Assembly: GCF_004118325.1 (NCBI RefSeq)
Contig: NZ_RDFA01000006.1
Span: 124,001-188,000 of the forward strand
Reading direction: 5' to 3'
DNA from: Halorientalis pallida
GTDB lineage: Archaea > Halobacteriota > Halobacteria > Halobacteriales > Haloarculaceae
Length of the DNA: 64,000 nucleotides
Below, piece after piece: positions 33,452-41,057 of the stretch. Position 1 is the stretch's first letter. Each line of letters begins with the position of its first letter. The notes beneath the pieces were generated by a model. It did not search any database. It was not told the DNA's origin and saw nothing but the letters and a program-made list of their open reading frames with translations. The translations under genes were made by a program, and so were the position numbers.

Positions 33452-34637
33452 CAGCGCACACATCCGACTCTCGAACCGCCTGCGCCCCCTCGTCGCCGCG
33501 GTGCTGGTCGTCTGCCTCGTCGTCGGGGCCGCCGTCCCGGCGGCCGGCCTGCTGGCCGATTCCCCGACAGCGAATTCGGCGGCCACCGACGGTGCGGAAA
33601 GCACCACGACCGCGAACGGGGCGACGGCCGCCAGCGCCGACGCCGCCCGGACCGGCGATTCCGGCGACAACGAGAGCGACGCGAACGTGACGGCGTCGGC
33701 CGGGGCCCGACTCGCCGGGACCATCGGGACCCAGCAGTCCGAGGTGGCGGGCCAACTCGAAACCCGGACGCTGGTCGTCAGGCTCGGTCGCGCCGACTCC
33801 CCGGATGAGCGGGCCGCGGTGCTGGCGGTGCTGGAAACACGCGCCGACGCCCGCCTCGCCTCGCTCCGTGAGCGTCGCGAACGGCTCCGATCGGCCGCGG
33901 GCAACCGTTCCGTCTCGGCCGGTGCGTACGCCTATCTCGCGGCCACCGTCTCGGTCGAAGCGACCGTGAACCGGCAACTCGCCGACCGCGGCGAACGCGC
34001 CACCGCGGACCTCCCCGACGCCGTCACGGCCGAGTACGGGCTCTCCGCCGAACGGTTCCGAACGCTGGCCAACCGCTCCGACTCGGTGACGGCCGAACTC
34101 CGCCGAGACCTCCGGGTGCTCGGTCGCTCCCTGGTCGCCGACGAGGTGGTCGACGAGATCGACGGAGCGGAGGCGGCCGACGCAGAGGACCTGCTGGAGG
34201 GACTCAACGAGACCGTCGACCCGACCAACCGGACCGACTGGCCGTTCGACGAAAACGACTCCACGCTCGGCGACGCGCTCGACGACCTGGGCGAGGACAA
34301 CGAGTCGCTGGATCTCGACGACGTGTTCGAGGACGAACCCTCCGAGTCCGACGGCCTGCTCGACGGTGACGGTACCGACGGCAACGAGACCGACGGGAGC
34401 GACGACCCGTTCGGCGGCAACTTCGACGGCAACCTCGACGGCAACCTCGACGGCAACGTCACCGACGAGGACGGCCTCATCGACGGGACCGACGGGATAT
34501 TCGACGACGACACCGAGACCGCGACAGACGATCCGTCCGGTGACGACGGCATTTTCGACGACAGCACCGGGACGGTCGACGAGGAAGAGACGGGAGACAG
34601 CGACGAGTCGACCGACGACGGCCTGTTCGACGGCTAG
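33444..34637 (+). CDS. secreted acidic protein with Asp/Gly/Asn repeat tail
   Basis: 397 residues. A signal peptide-like N-terminus (LRPLVAAVLVVCLVVGAAVPAAGLLA) is followed by a Ser/Thr/Ala-rich region. Next comes a helical domain at about 75-260 (QLETRTLVVRLGRADSPDERAAVLAVLETRADARLASLRERRERL). The last 130 residues are Asp/Gly-rich with short repeats (GNLDGN, DDGIFDD, DGLFDG). It overlaps the membrane-anchored regulator by eight bases, so the two are co-translated. The helical part could be the element sensed by or shielding the regulator; this is inference. No enzymatic motif is seen. Confidence 0.82.
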   Translation: MTDSAHIRLSNRLRPLVAAVLVVCLVVGAAVPAAGLLADSPTANSAATDGAESTTTANGATAASADAARTGDSGDNESDANVTASAGARLAGTIGTQQSEVAGQLETRTLVVRLGRADSPDERAAVLAVLETRADARLASLRERRERLRSAAGNRSVSAGAYAYLAATVSVEATVNRQLADRGERATADLPDAVTAEYGLSAERFRTLANRSDSVTAELRRDLRVLGRSLVADEVVDEIDGAEAADAEDLLEGLNETVDPTNRTDWPFDENDSTLGDALDDLGEDNESLDLDDVFEDEPSESDGLLDGDGTDGNETDGSDDPFGGNFDGNLDGNLDGNVTDEDGLIDGTDGIFDDDTETATDDPSGDDGIFDDSTGTVDEEETGDSDESTDDGLFDG

Positions 34638-35935
34638 AAGTCGTCGAACGTGGGTCGGTCGTGGTCGCCGGGGAATTCCGTCAGTGGGACCTGTTGCTGG
34701 TCGCCGGAGGCCATGTCCTTCACCGTCACCGCGTCGTCTTCGAGGTCCTGCTCGCCGACGATGACGACCGTCTCGGCGTCCACAGAGTCGGCGTAGTTCA
34801 GCTGGCCGCCGAAACTCCGGTCGGAGAGGTCGGTCTCGACGACGTGGCCGCGCTCGCGCAACTCGCGGGTGATCCCGGCCGCCACCTCGCGGGTGTCGCC
34901 GACCTGCAGGACGTAGTAGTCGGTCGTGAACCCCTCGTCGGGCCAGACGCCCGCTCGCTGGAGGAGGAGTGAGAGCGGCGCGAGGCCTGGCGCGACCCCC
35001 ACAGCGGGCGTGGGCTGGCCCCCGAAACTCTCGATGAGGTCGTCGTAGCGACCGCCGCCGAACACCGACCGGGAGACTTCCCCGGTGGCGTCGAAACACT
35101 CGAACACGACGCCCGTGTAGTAGTCGAGCCCGCGGGCGGTCTCCAGCGAGAGCGTGCAGTACTCCCGCGCGCCGAAGTCGTCGGCCACGTCCAGCACGTT
35201 CTGGAGGTTCGTCACCGCCGCCTCCACCCGGTCGGTCCCGGCGAACTCGATCAGTTCGTCGAGATTCTCCTCGTCGGTGTCCAGCAGGTCGTCGAACTCG
35301 GCGGCCTGGTCGTAGGAGAGGCCCGCCGCGACCAGCAGGTCGTGGTACTCGTCGTCGTCGATCTTCTCGGACTTGTCCACCGCGCGGATGGCCTCGCGGG
35401 TGTCCACGTCGGCGTCGAACGCCTCCAGCAGGCCGCCCAGAATGTCGCGGTGGGAGACGCGGAACTCGAACTCCGCGCTCGTCAGACCGAGGTTCGTCAG
35501 CGCGTCGGCCGCGAAGGCGAGCACTTCGGCGTCTGCGTCCGGCTCGGCCGACCCGAAGATGTCGACGTTGGTCTGGTAGAACTCGCGGAACCGACCCTGC
35601 TGGACCTGCTCGTAGCGCCAGAACGGTCGCGTCGAGACCCACTTGATCGGTTTCGAGAGTTCCTGTTGCTTGGCGACGACCATGCGCGCGACCGTCGGCG
35701 TCAACTCGGGGGTGAGCGAGACGTCGCGGCCGCCCTTGTCCTCGAAGGCGTACAGCTCCTCGACGATCCCCTCGCCGCTCTTGTCGACGTACATCTCGGT
35801 GCGTTCCATCGCCGGCGTTCCGATCTCGCGGAAGCCGTACCGCTTCGCCGTGGCCTCCAGCGTGTCGATAACCTCTCGCCGGGGCCCCATCTCCGCGGGG
35901 TAGAAATCGCGAAAGCCCTTCAGGCCGTCGTACAT
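34634..35935 (-). CDS. hisS: histidyl-tRNA synthetase
   Basis: 433 residues, class II synthetase. Motif 1 is near KGFRDFYPAEMGPRREV, motif 2 in KWVSTRPFWRYEQVQQGRFREFYQTNVDIFG, the HisA signature ARGLDYYTGVVFE is present, and motif 3 is FGGGRYDDLIESFGGQ with PAVGVAPGLAPL. The anticodon-binding domain is about 330-425 (YYVLQVGDTREVAAGITREL). The typical haloarchaeal start MYDGLKGFRDF is kept. It is convergent with the acidic secreted protein, overlapping four bases. Confidence 0.97.
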   Translation of the reverse strand: MYDGLKGFRDFYPAEMGPRREVIDTLEATAKRYGFREIGTPAMERTEMYVDKSGEGIVEELYAFEDKGGRDVSLTPELTPTVARMVVAKQQELSKPIKWVSTRPFWRYEQVQQGRFREFYQTNVDIFGSAEPDADAEVLAFAADALTNLGLTSAEFEFRVSHRDILGGLLEAFDADVDTREAIRAVDKSEKIDDDEYHDLLVAAGLSYDQAAEFDDLLDTDEENLDELIEFAGTDRVEAAVTNLQNVLDVADDFGAREYCTLSLETARGLDYYTGVVFECFDATGEVSRSVFGGGRYDDLIESFGGQPTPAVGVAPGLAPLSLLLQRAGVWPDEGFTTDYYVLQVGDTREVAAGITRELRERGHVVETDLSDRSFGGQLNYADSVDAETVVIVGEQDLEDDAVTVKDMASGDQQQVPLTEFPGDHDRPTFDDF

Positions 35936-35973
35936 GTGCCCCGATTTGGGGACCCCGCGCTTGAATCTGTCCG

Positions 35974-36450
35974 TTACTGTCGGTCGGACGTTTCGAGACT
36001 CACGTCCGTCGTATTGGCCGCGTCGGTCCCGTTCACGGCAGTCCCGTTCGAAGTTCTCGATGTCGTGACTGGACGGCTCGGAGAGACGGTGACCTCCTGC
36101 GGGCCGTCGACGACGACCCGGACTGCATCCCAGGTCGGATCAGTCCTCGTCTCGGTCACGACCGTCCCGTCGACTGTGACCGACAGCAGCAGGTAGTAGT
36201 TGTGGTCAGTGACCGAGAACACCTCTTCCGCCTGGCTGGATTCGCCGGGGCCGAGAGACTCGGTGACTGGACCCTCGAATTTGTAACACTCACCCGTCTC
36301 CTCGGATCTCGTACACTCGACGCCGACCCGATGGTCGGATGCGTCCTCGTTTCGGATCACCAGATCCTCGTCTTCGGGCGTCGGCAGAATACACCCGGCC
36401 AGCGAGGCGGCCACGGCGACGCCCCCCAGTACCGTCCGGCGGTTGACCAT
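35974..36450 (-). CDS. small lipoprotein, Ig-like
   Basis: 158 residues. MVNRRTVLGGVAVAASLAGC combines a twin-Arg (Tat) signal with an SLAGC lipobox, so it is exported and lipid-anchored. The mature part is a single beta-sandwich-like domain (DLVIRNEDASDHRVGVECT ... YYLLLSVTVDGTVVTE) typical of haloarchaeal surface lipoproteins, ending in a Thr/Asn-rich tail. Two Cys, ECT and ECYKF, may pair. The start is supported by the box CATATTCC centred 26 bases upstream. Ligand unknown. Confidence 0.82.
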   Translation of the reverse strand: MVNRRTVLGGVAVAASLAGCILPTPEDEDLVIRNEDASDHRVGVECTRSEETGECYKFEGPVTESLGPGESSQAEEVFSVTDHNYYLLLSVTVDGTVVTETRTDPTWDAVRVVVDGPQEVTVSPSRPVTTSRTSNGTAVNGTDAANTTDVSLETSDRQ

Positions 36451-36565
36451 AGACCCCTCGTCCGACGGGTTGGAATATGTCTTCTGGTCAACTGGTCTCT
36501 CGAAGTCCCACCACTCGCGTTCAGCGAAGCAAGAGCTATTTCGCTGGAGCGACGACTGTCGCCCG

Positions 36566-36844
36566 ATGAGTACCGGAACGAACGAGCCAGCGAGTACGGA
36601 CATCTCGCTGACCTACGAGGACGGGTCGTGGGTCGCGACTGACGAAGACCGGGGGGTCTCTCGACGGGCCGAAACACGCCGGAAGGCACTGGCGGCACTG
36701 GACCGGGCCATCGCCGATGATCAAGAATTGGCGACCGGTGCAGAAGACCCGTTCCTGCAAGCTCCAACGTTCGCGAGCGGGCGAGGGGACGGTTCTGAAT
36801 CCGTCGACGCGACGATTGCAGACGAGGCCGATCCCGACGAATGA
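36566..36844 (+). CDS. HicB-like antitoxin of a PIN toxin pair
   Basis: 92 residues. The N-terminal ISLTYEDGSWVATDEDRGVSRRAETRRKALAALDRAI is the partial RNase H-like HicB fold, as in haloarchaeal antitoxins paired with PIN toxins. The remaining C-terminus is short and disordered (GRGDGSESVDATIADEADPDE). Its stop TGA overlaps an ATG (ATGA at 36841), the usual toxin-antitoxin junction. However, the frame opened by that ATG is not the frame of the PIN protein that follows (see the pseudogene). Whether the antitoxin still has a function is uncertain. Confidence 0.78.
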   Translation: MSTGTNEPASTDISLTYEDGSWVATDEDRGVSRRAETRRKALAALDRAIADDQELATGAEDPFLQAPTFASGRGDGSESVDATIADEADPDE

Positions 36845-37274
36845 GCGGTCCAGGGGCGCACTCTACGCAAGGTTTGATACTGACGACCAACACCACGACG
36901 ACGCAGTCTACGTGTTCGAGAACATCGCGGCTGGAAATCTCGTCTATCGACCGCTCTACGTCAGTACGTTCGTGCTTTCGGAACTCGCGACGTTGGTCCT
37001 TCACAACAGCGGCCCTGAACAGGTCCCTGCCGTCCTGAACAGTGTGTACGATTCTTCGCTTTTTACTGTCGTCCACCCGGACGAATCCGCGCTTGAAGTG
37101 GCACGAAAGGCGACTGACCGTTACGACGATCAGGAAATCACACTGGTCGATCACTTGACCGGCGTGCTCGCTGAAAACCGTAGCGTCGAACGCATTTTCG
37201 GGTTCGACAGCGATTCCAGAACGCTCGGATTCACGCTCGCACCGGCTGACACCGGTGATTTAGTCGAGTCCTGA
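36841..37274 (+). pseudogene. decayed PIN-domain (VapC-like) toxin
   Basis: The frame containing GALYARFDTDDQHHDD, YVSTFVLSELATLVLHN, RKATDRYDDQEITLVDHLTGVLAENRSVERIFGFDSD is a PIN ribonuclease domain, with the middle Glu and the later Asp residues present. The usual N-terminus, a strand ending V-D-T before GALYAR, is missing. The ATG at 36841 (overlapping the antitoxin stop) is in a different frame, and only GGTCCAGG separates ATGAGC from GGCGCACTC. A deletion of about 7 bases that removed the first catalytic Asp and shifted the frame explains this. No plausible start exists in the PIN frame except inside the antitoxin gene. The toxin is probably inactive. Confidence 0.75.
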
Positions 37275-37286
37275 GAATTCGTCCGC

Positions 37287-37886
37287 TCAGTCGCTGTCCC
37301 GAAGCCCCACCACCCGCGTCTGGTCGTGCGCGGGAAACACGTCCTCGATGGCCCCGTCCTCGAACTCCTCGCGGATCAGCGCCCGCAACTCCGCCTCGTA
37401 GTCGCCTTTCTGGATCTCCTCGCTCGGGCCCTCCTCGACGAGCAGCGTCGCGTCCACGAGGTCGTCGACCGCGCCGCGACCGAACCCCGACAGCGGCGCG
37501 ATGTAATCCACGTCGTGGCGGTCTTCGAGACTCTGTGCCTGCGCCCGCGAGACCGTCGGCACCCGATCGTCGCGCCGGGTCCCGTCCGCGACAGCCGAGA
37601 AGGACTCCGCCGCCACGACTTCGAGAACGTGATCGTGCACCTCCTGGATGCCGTTGCGCGGGAAGCCGTCCTCGACCATGCGCGCGGCGGCCTCACGGGC
37701 GACTGCTTCGTCCAGCTCGACCGTTTCCAGTGGAAAGCCCACGGCTTCGGCGGCCTCGCGGGCGTGATCGGCGGCGTCGGTGATCCCGAACGTCGCCGAC
37801 ACGAGGGTGACCTCGTAGAACGGATCGAGGACGAGCGCGGCCAGCGTCGAATCCTTGCCGCCGCTGTAGAGGACGCCGACGTCCAT
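37287..37886 (-). CDS. PP-loop superfamily ATP pyrophosphatase-like protein
   Basis: 199 residues. MDVGVLYSGGKDSTLAALVL contains the PP-loop SGGKDS that binds ATP pyrophosphate, followed by the HUP-domain order with VADGTRRDDRVPTV and DYIAPLSGFGRG. It resembles a small haloarchaeal alpha-hydrolase family (I recall DUF7411), related to tRNA-modifying and asparagine synthase-like enzymes but lacking their accessory domains. Its 3' end is 12 bases from the PIN pseudogene end. It starts directly after the PDCD5 gene stop (zero-base gap), so it is in an operon with it. Confidence 0.85.
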   Translation of the reverse strand: MDVGVLYSGGKDSTLAALVLDPFYEVTLVSATFGITDAADHAREAAEAVGFPLETVELDEAVAREAAARMVEDGFPRNGIQEVHDHVLEVVAAESFSAVADGTRRDDRVPTVSRAQAQSLEDRHDVDYIAPLSGFGRGAVDDLVDATLLVEEGPSEEIQKGDYEAELRALIREEFEDGAIEDVFPAHDQTRVVGLRDSD

Positions 37887-38237
37887 CTACCGGCGTTCGA
37901 TGTCGAAACTCTTCGAGTCGGGCTTCAGCTCCGAGAGGAGGTCTTTCATCTTCTCCTCGTCGATCTTGCCCTGGATCCGCCCGCTCCGGGCCAGCGCGAT
38001 GACCTGCTTTTCGACCTGCTCGCCGAACTGGGGCTTGGACATCTTCACCGTGTTCAGCCGCTTGCGTGCCCCGTCGGTCAGGTGCTGGCGGAGCAGCGCT
38101 TTCTTCTGGGCTTCGGCCTGCTGGCGCTGGGCCTCCTGGGCCTCACCGCCGCCCTGTCCCTGTTGCTGCTCGCGCAGTTTCTCCATCTTTTCCTGTCGCA
38201 GCCGTTCGAGTTCGTCGTCGTCGGGCTCGCCACTCAT
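37887..38237 (-). CDS. PDCD5-family DNA-binding protein
   Basis: 116 residues: N-terminal charged helix ([22 protein letters not shown]), Gln-rich linker, then the three-helix core [40 protein letters not shown] and the C-terminal [14 protein letters not shown]. This is the archaeal homologue of eukaryotic PDCD5, a small nucleic-acid-binding protein that in archaea is usually encoded with rps19e. Here the hairpin-rich repeat A lies between rps19e and this gene. The PP-loop gene is co-transcribed downstream. Confidence 0.95.
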   Translation of the reverse strand: MSGEPDDDELERLRQEKMEKLREQQQGQGGGEAQEAQRQQAEAQKKALLRQHLTDGARKRLNTVKMSKPQFGEQVEKQVIALARSGRIQGKIDEEKMKDLLSELKPDSKSFDIERR

Positions 38238-38284
38238 GACTACCCGACAATTGCTCGGTCAGCCGCAAAACCCTAACGGACCAC

Positions 38285-38465
38285 CTTTTTACTGCAGGGG
38301 GATTCGCCGGAGGCGAACCCCCCTTGCAAAAACGTGGGCAAAAAAGCGCGAGCGCGACCGCTGGTCGCGCTCGCGTGATACCCGCGAGTGACCGCAGGGA
38401 ACGAGTGGGTGCTCGTCAGAGCGAAGCTCTGACGGTGACCCCGCATCCGGCGGCGGATGCTCGTC
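38285..38465 (+). repeat. hairpin-rich dispersed repeat, copy A
   Basis: Four hairpins in a row: 38297-38323 (GGGGG-A-TTCGCC / GGCGAACCCCC), 38347-38375 (perfect 13-bp stem CGCGAGCGCGACC), 38414-38434 (perfect 9-bp stem CGTCAGAGC, loop GAA) and 38443-38460 (GCATCCG / CGGATGC). Conserved linkers between them are AAAAACGTGGGC-AAAAA (38328-38345) and GCGAGTGACCGCAGGGAACGA (38383-38403); the copy ends GCGGATGCT. The same linkers with different, still paired stems occur in copy B at 54.5 kb. A shorter inverted copy C is at 57.5 kb. It sits between rps19e and the PDCD5 gene. Confidence 0.8.
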
Positions 38466-38521
38466 GCCCCGCAACCGCCACAGCGACCGCTACCCGCCGA
38501 GAGAAAACTGAGAAGATCGGC

Positions 38522-38983
38522 TTACGCGTACCGTTCGAGTTCCGGGCGGTCGAGGGCTTCCAGAACCTCGCCCGCGGTGTCGTCGAGCAGACTCATCCCA
38601 TCGGGGGAGACCTTGCGACCCTCACCCTGGGCGATGTTGATGTAGCCGGCGTCTTCGAGCTGCTGGAGCGCGGTCCGGATGACCTTGCCGGAGCCGTCCG
38701 TGCTGTTCGGCGGGCGGACACGGTAGCGGGTCGATCCCTGGGTGGAACTGCCGTACTCGGTGCTGAGGCGTTCGACGCCGACGGGGCCGTCGACGGCCAC
38801 CTTCCGGAGCAGGCTGGCGGCGCGGCGCTGCCAGAAGTCCTCCTGCTCGGGCGGGAGTTCGCGTCCAGTGCCGGTCTTGGTGTAGCGGGCCCAGTCGGGT
38901 TCTGTCACGGCCTCTTCCTCGGCGAGCTTCTCGGCGACCGCCTCGATGAGATCCTCGGCGGGCACGTCGTAGAGCGTCGTCAT
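38522..38983 (-). CDS. rps19e: 30S ribosomal protein S19e
   Basis: 153 residues with the S19e winged-helix core: DFWQRRAASLLRKVAVDGPVGVERLSTEYGS, RYRVRPPNSTDGSGKVIRTALQQLEDAGYI, EGRKVSPDG. The start MTTLYDVPAEDLIEAVAEKL is chosen because a TTTTATGA box is centred 26 bases before it; a Met 12 codons upstream would overlap the box. It belongs to the conserved archaeal rps19e-PDCD5 neighbourhood. Confidence 0.97.
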   Translation of the reverse strand: MTTLYDVPAEDLIEAVAEKLAEEEAVTEPDWARYTKTGTGRELPPEQEDFWQRRAASLLRKVAVDGPVGVERLSTEYGSSTQGSTRYRVRPPNSTDGSGKVIRTALQQLEDAGYINIAQGEGRKVSPDGMSLLDDTAGEVLEALDRPELERYA

Positions 38984-39005
38984 TGCATCTCCGTTCCGCG
39001 TGGCG

Positions 39006-39013
39006 TCATAAAA
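39006..39013 (-). promoter_or_regulatory. TATA box of rps19e
   Basis: TTTTATGA on the minus strand is centred 26 bases before the ATG; a leaderless transcript is likely. Confidence 0.6.
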
Positions 39014-39041
39014 GCGCATCGTTAGCGACCCGTCGCAGCCG

Positions 39042-40085
39042 TCACTCGGAGTTCGCCCGCCGCTTCCGGCTCCGCTGTGTCCAGATGGCGGCCGCGACCC
39101 CACCGCCGGTGATCGTCGAGAGCCAGTAGGTCGCGGCGCGGTGGATGAAGACGGCGGCGAACGCCGTCGAACCGGGGATGCCGGTCGTCGCCACGAGGAG
39201 CGCGGCGAACGCCGCTTCGATCCCACCGAGCCCGCCGGGCAGCGGTGTCACCCCCGCGATGGAGCCGATCGGGATCACGACCATCACGGCGGCGAACGGG
39301 ACGGTGACCCCGACCGCGTACGTGGCCACCCACAGCGCACCGGCGAGCGAGACCCAGCCGGCCAGCGAGAATCCGAGCGCGAGGACGATGGTGCGGCGAC
39401 TGGCCGCCACGCGGTCGATGGCCTCGAAAAAGCCCTCGATGCGGCGCTCGATGACGCCGGGTTCCACCGGCTCCCGCCCGGGTATCAGACGCCCGACGCC
39501 GCGGATGACCGGTGTGAGAACCCGCACGACGGCCGCTTCGAGTTCGTACCGGTAGCGCCAGCCAAGGAAGGCGGCGAGGGGCACCGCCGTCGCGAGGACG
39601 GCGACGGCACCCGCCGCCAACAGCAGGTTCCGCCCCAGCGTCACCGTCTGGACGGCGATGTAGCCCAGCCCGAGCGTCGCCAGGCCGATGGAGGGGACGA
39701 AGTGGAGCGCGTCGACCGACGCGATGGCCGCGAGCCCCGTCTCGTACTCGGTGTCGGCCGACTCGGAGATCAGCAGCGCCGACAGCGGTTCGCCGCCGGC
39801 CTGTCCGAACGGCGTGACGTTGTTCGCGAACATCGCCGACGCGAACACGAGCACGGCCGTCGGAGCGCTGACGGGGGCATCGAGTGCTCGCAGAACTGTG
39901 TGGAGCGCCATCCCCCACATGGTCAGCCAGCAGACCGCGACCGGGACGACCAGCAGTGCGATGGGGAGACTGGCGGAGCGTAGCGCCTGCAGTGTCTTGT
40001 CGATGCCGACGATCCAGAAGACGATCCCGAGGACGACGATAGCGGCGGCGAACCCGAGGGCCGTCGCTCCGCGCTCACCGTCCAT
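39042..40085 (-). CDS. flippase-like / LPG-synthase-TM (UPF0104) membrane protein
   Basis: 347 residues with about eight transmembrane helices. The family signatures MFANNVTPFGQAGGEPLSALLIS and GVTPLPGGLGGIEAAFAALLVATTGIPG mark the lysylphosphatidylglycerol synthase transmembrane (UPF0104) group, thought to move lipids or lipid-linked precursors across the membrane. The catalytic LPG synthase C-terminal domain is absent. It lies just upstream of rps19e on the same strand (gap 58 bases), probably without functional connection. Confidence 0.88.
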   Translation of the reverse strand: MDGERGATALGFAAAIVVLGIVFWIVGIDKTLQALRSASLPIALLVVPVAVCWLTMWGMALHTVLRALDAPVSAPTAVLVFASAMFANNVTPFGQAGGEPLSALLISESADTEYETGLAAIASVDALHFVPSIGLATLGLGYIAVQTVTLGRNLLLAAGAVAVLATAVPLAAFLGWRYRYELEAAVVRVLTPVIRGVGRLIPGREPVEPGVIERRIEGFFEAIDRVAASRRTIVLALGFSLAGWVSLAGALWVATYAVGVTVPFAAVMVVIPIGSIAGVTPLPGGLGGIEAAFAALLVATTGIPGSTAFAAVFIHRAATYWLSTITGGGVAAAIWTQRSRKRRANSE

Positions 40086-40172
40086 ATCTCGCCCGTGGAC
40101 CGGTCACCGCTTGAACCCACCGACTCCGCTCCAAGGGGTTGTTTTCTTAACGAGCGGGTACGATGCCCCCGT

Positions 40173-41051
40173 ATGGACGAGCGGGCGGCACTGGCACTGC
40201 TGGCCGACGATCTCCCCGCCGCGGGCGACGACGCGGCCGTCGTCGGCGAGCAGGTCCTCACGACGGACATGCTCCACGAACGGACGGACTTCCCTGCCGG
40301 CACCACGAGGTACACCGCCGGCTGGCGGGCCGTCGGCGCGTCGCTGTCCGACGTGGCCGCGATGGGTGCCGAAGCCACCGCCGCCGTCGCGGTGTACGCC
40401 GCCCCAACCTTCGATCCCGAGGAGTTGCGCGCGTTCGTGCGTGGCGCACAGGACGTGTGTGCCTACGTCGAGGCCGACTACGTCGGCGGCGACCTCGACG
40501 ACCACGGGGAGTTCACCGTCGCCACCACCGCCCTCGGCAGGACGACCGACCCCGTCCGGCGCTCGGGTGCCGAGCCCGGCGACGCCCTCTGCGTGACGGG
40601 GACGCTCGGTCGGAGTGGGGCTGCCCTCCGTCTGTTCGACCGGGGCGACCACGAGTGGGCCAACGAGCTCTTCCGGTTCACGCCGCGGGTCGTCCCCGGA
40701 CTGGCGATCTCCTCGTCGGCGACGGCGATGATCGACTCAAGCGACGGGCTGGCCCGGTCGCTCCACCAGCTCGCCGACGCCAGCGACTGCGGGTTCGCCG
40801 TCGAGACGCCCCTGCCCATCGACGACGCCGTCGACGACGTGACCGACGGCCCCGCCGACCGCCGCGAACTCGGCGTGTTCTTCGGCGAGGACTTCGAACT
40901 CGTGTTCACCACTCCACCCGACAGTCTCCCGGGGCTCCGGGACGTGTGTGGCGTGCCGATCAGCCGGATCGGGACCGTCACCGACGACGAGGCGGTCACC
41001 CTCGACGACGTGGACCTCCCCGACCGCGGGTACACACACGGCGAGGAGTGA
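40173..41051 (+). CDS. thiL: thiamine-monophosphate kinase
   Basis: 292 residues, ATP-dependent conversion of thiamine phosphate to thiamine diphosphate. GDDAAVV, TTDMLHERTDF, VGASLSDVAAMGAEA, the nucleotide loop CVTGTLGRSGAAL and the magnesium site IDSSDGLARSLHQLADASDCGF are all present. The final FGEDFELVFT motif is intact. The start MDERAALALLADDLPAAGDDAAV is shorter than bacterial ThiL but normal for haloarchaea; TTCTTAAC at 40144-40151 lies about 25 bases upstream. It converges with the site-2 protease gene six bases away. Confidence 0.93.
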   Translation: MDERAALALLADDLPAAGDDAAVVGEQVLTTDMLHERTDFPAGTTRYTAGWRAVGASLSDVAAMGAEATAAVAVYAAPTFDPEELRAFVRGAQDVCAYVEADYVGGDLDDHGEFTVATTALGRTTDPVRRSGAEPGDALCVTGTLGRSGAALRLFDRGDHEWANELFRFTPRVVPGLAISSSATAMIDSSDGLARSLHQLADASDCGFAVETPLPIDDAVDDVTDGPADRRELGVFFGEDFELVFTTPPDSLPGLRDVCGVPISRIGTVTDDEAVTLDDVDLPDRGYTHGEE

Positions 41052-41057
41052 GGACGA

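Noticed and set aside
33420-35642. 740-codon open frame on the minus strand across the acidic secreted protein and hisS
   Set aside because: It overlaps hisS (other frame, same strand) and the secreted protein (other strand), both recognisable; the Arg/Gly-rich translation is typical of a shadow frame.
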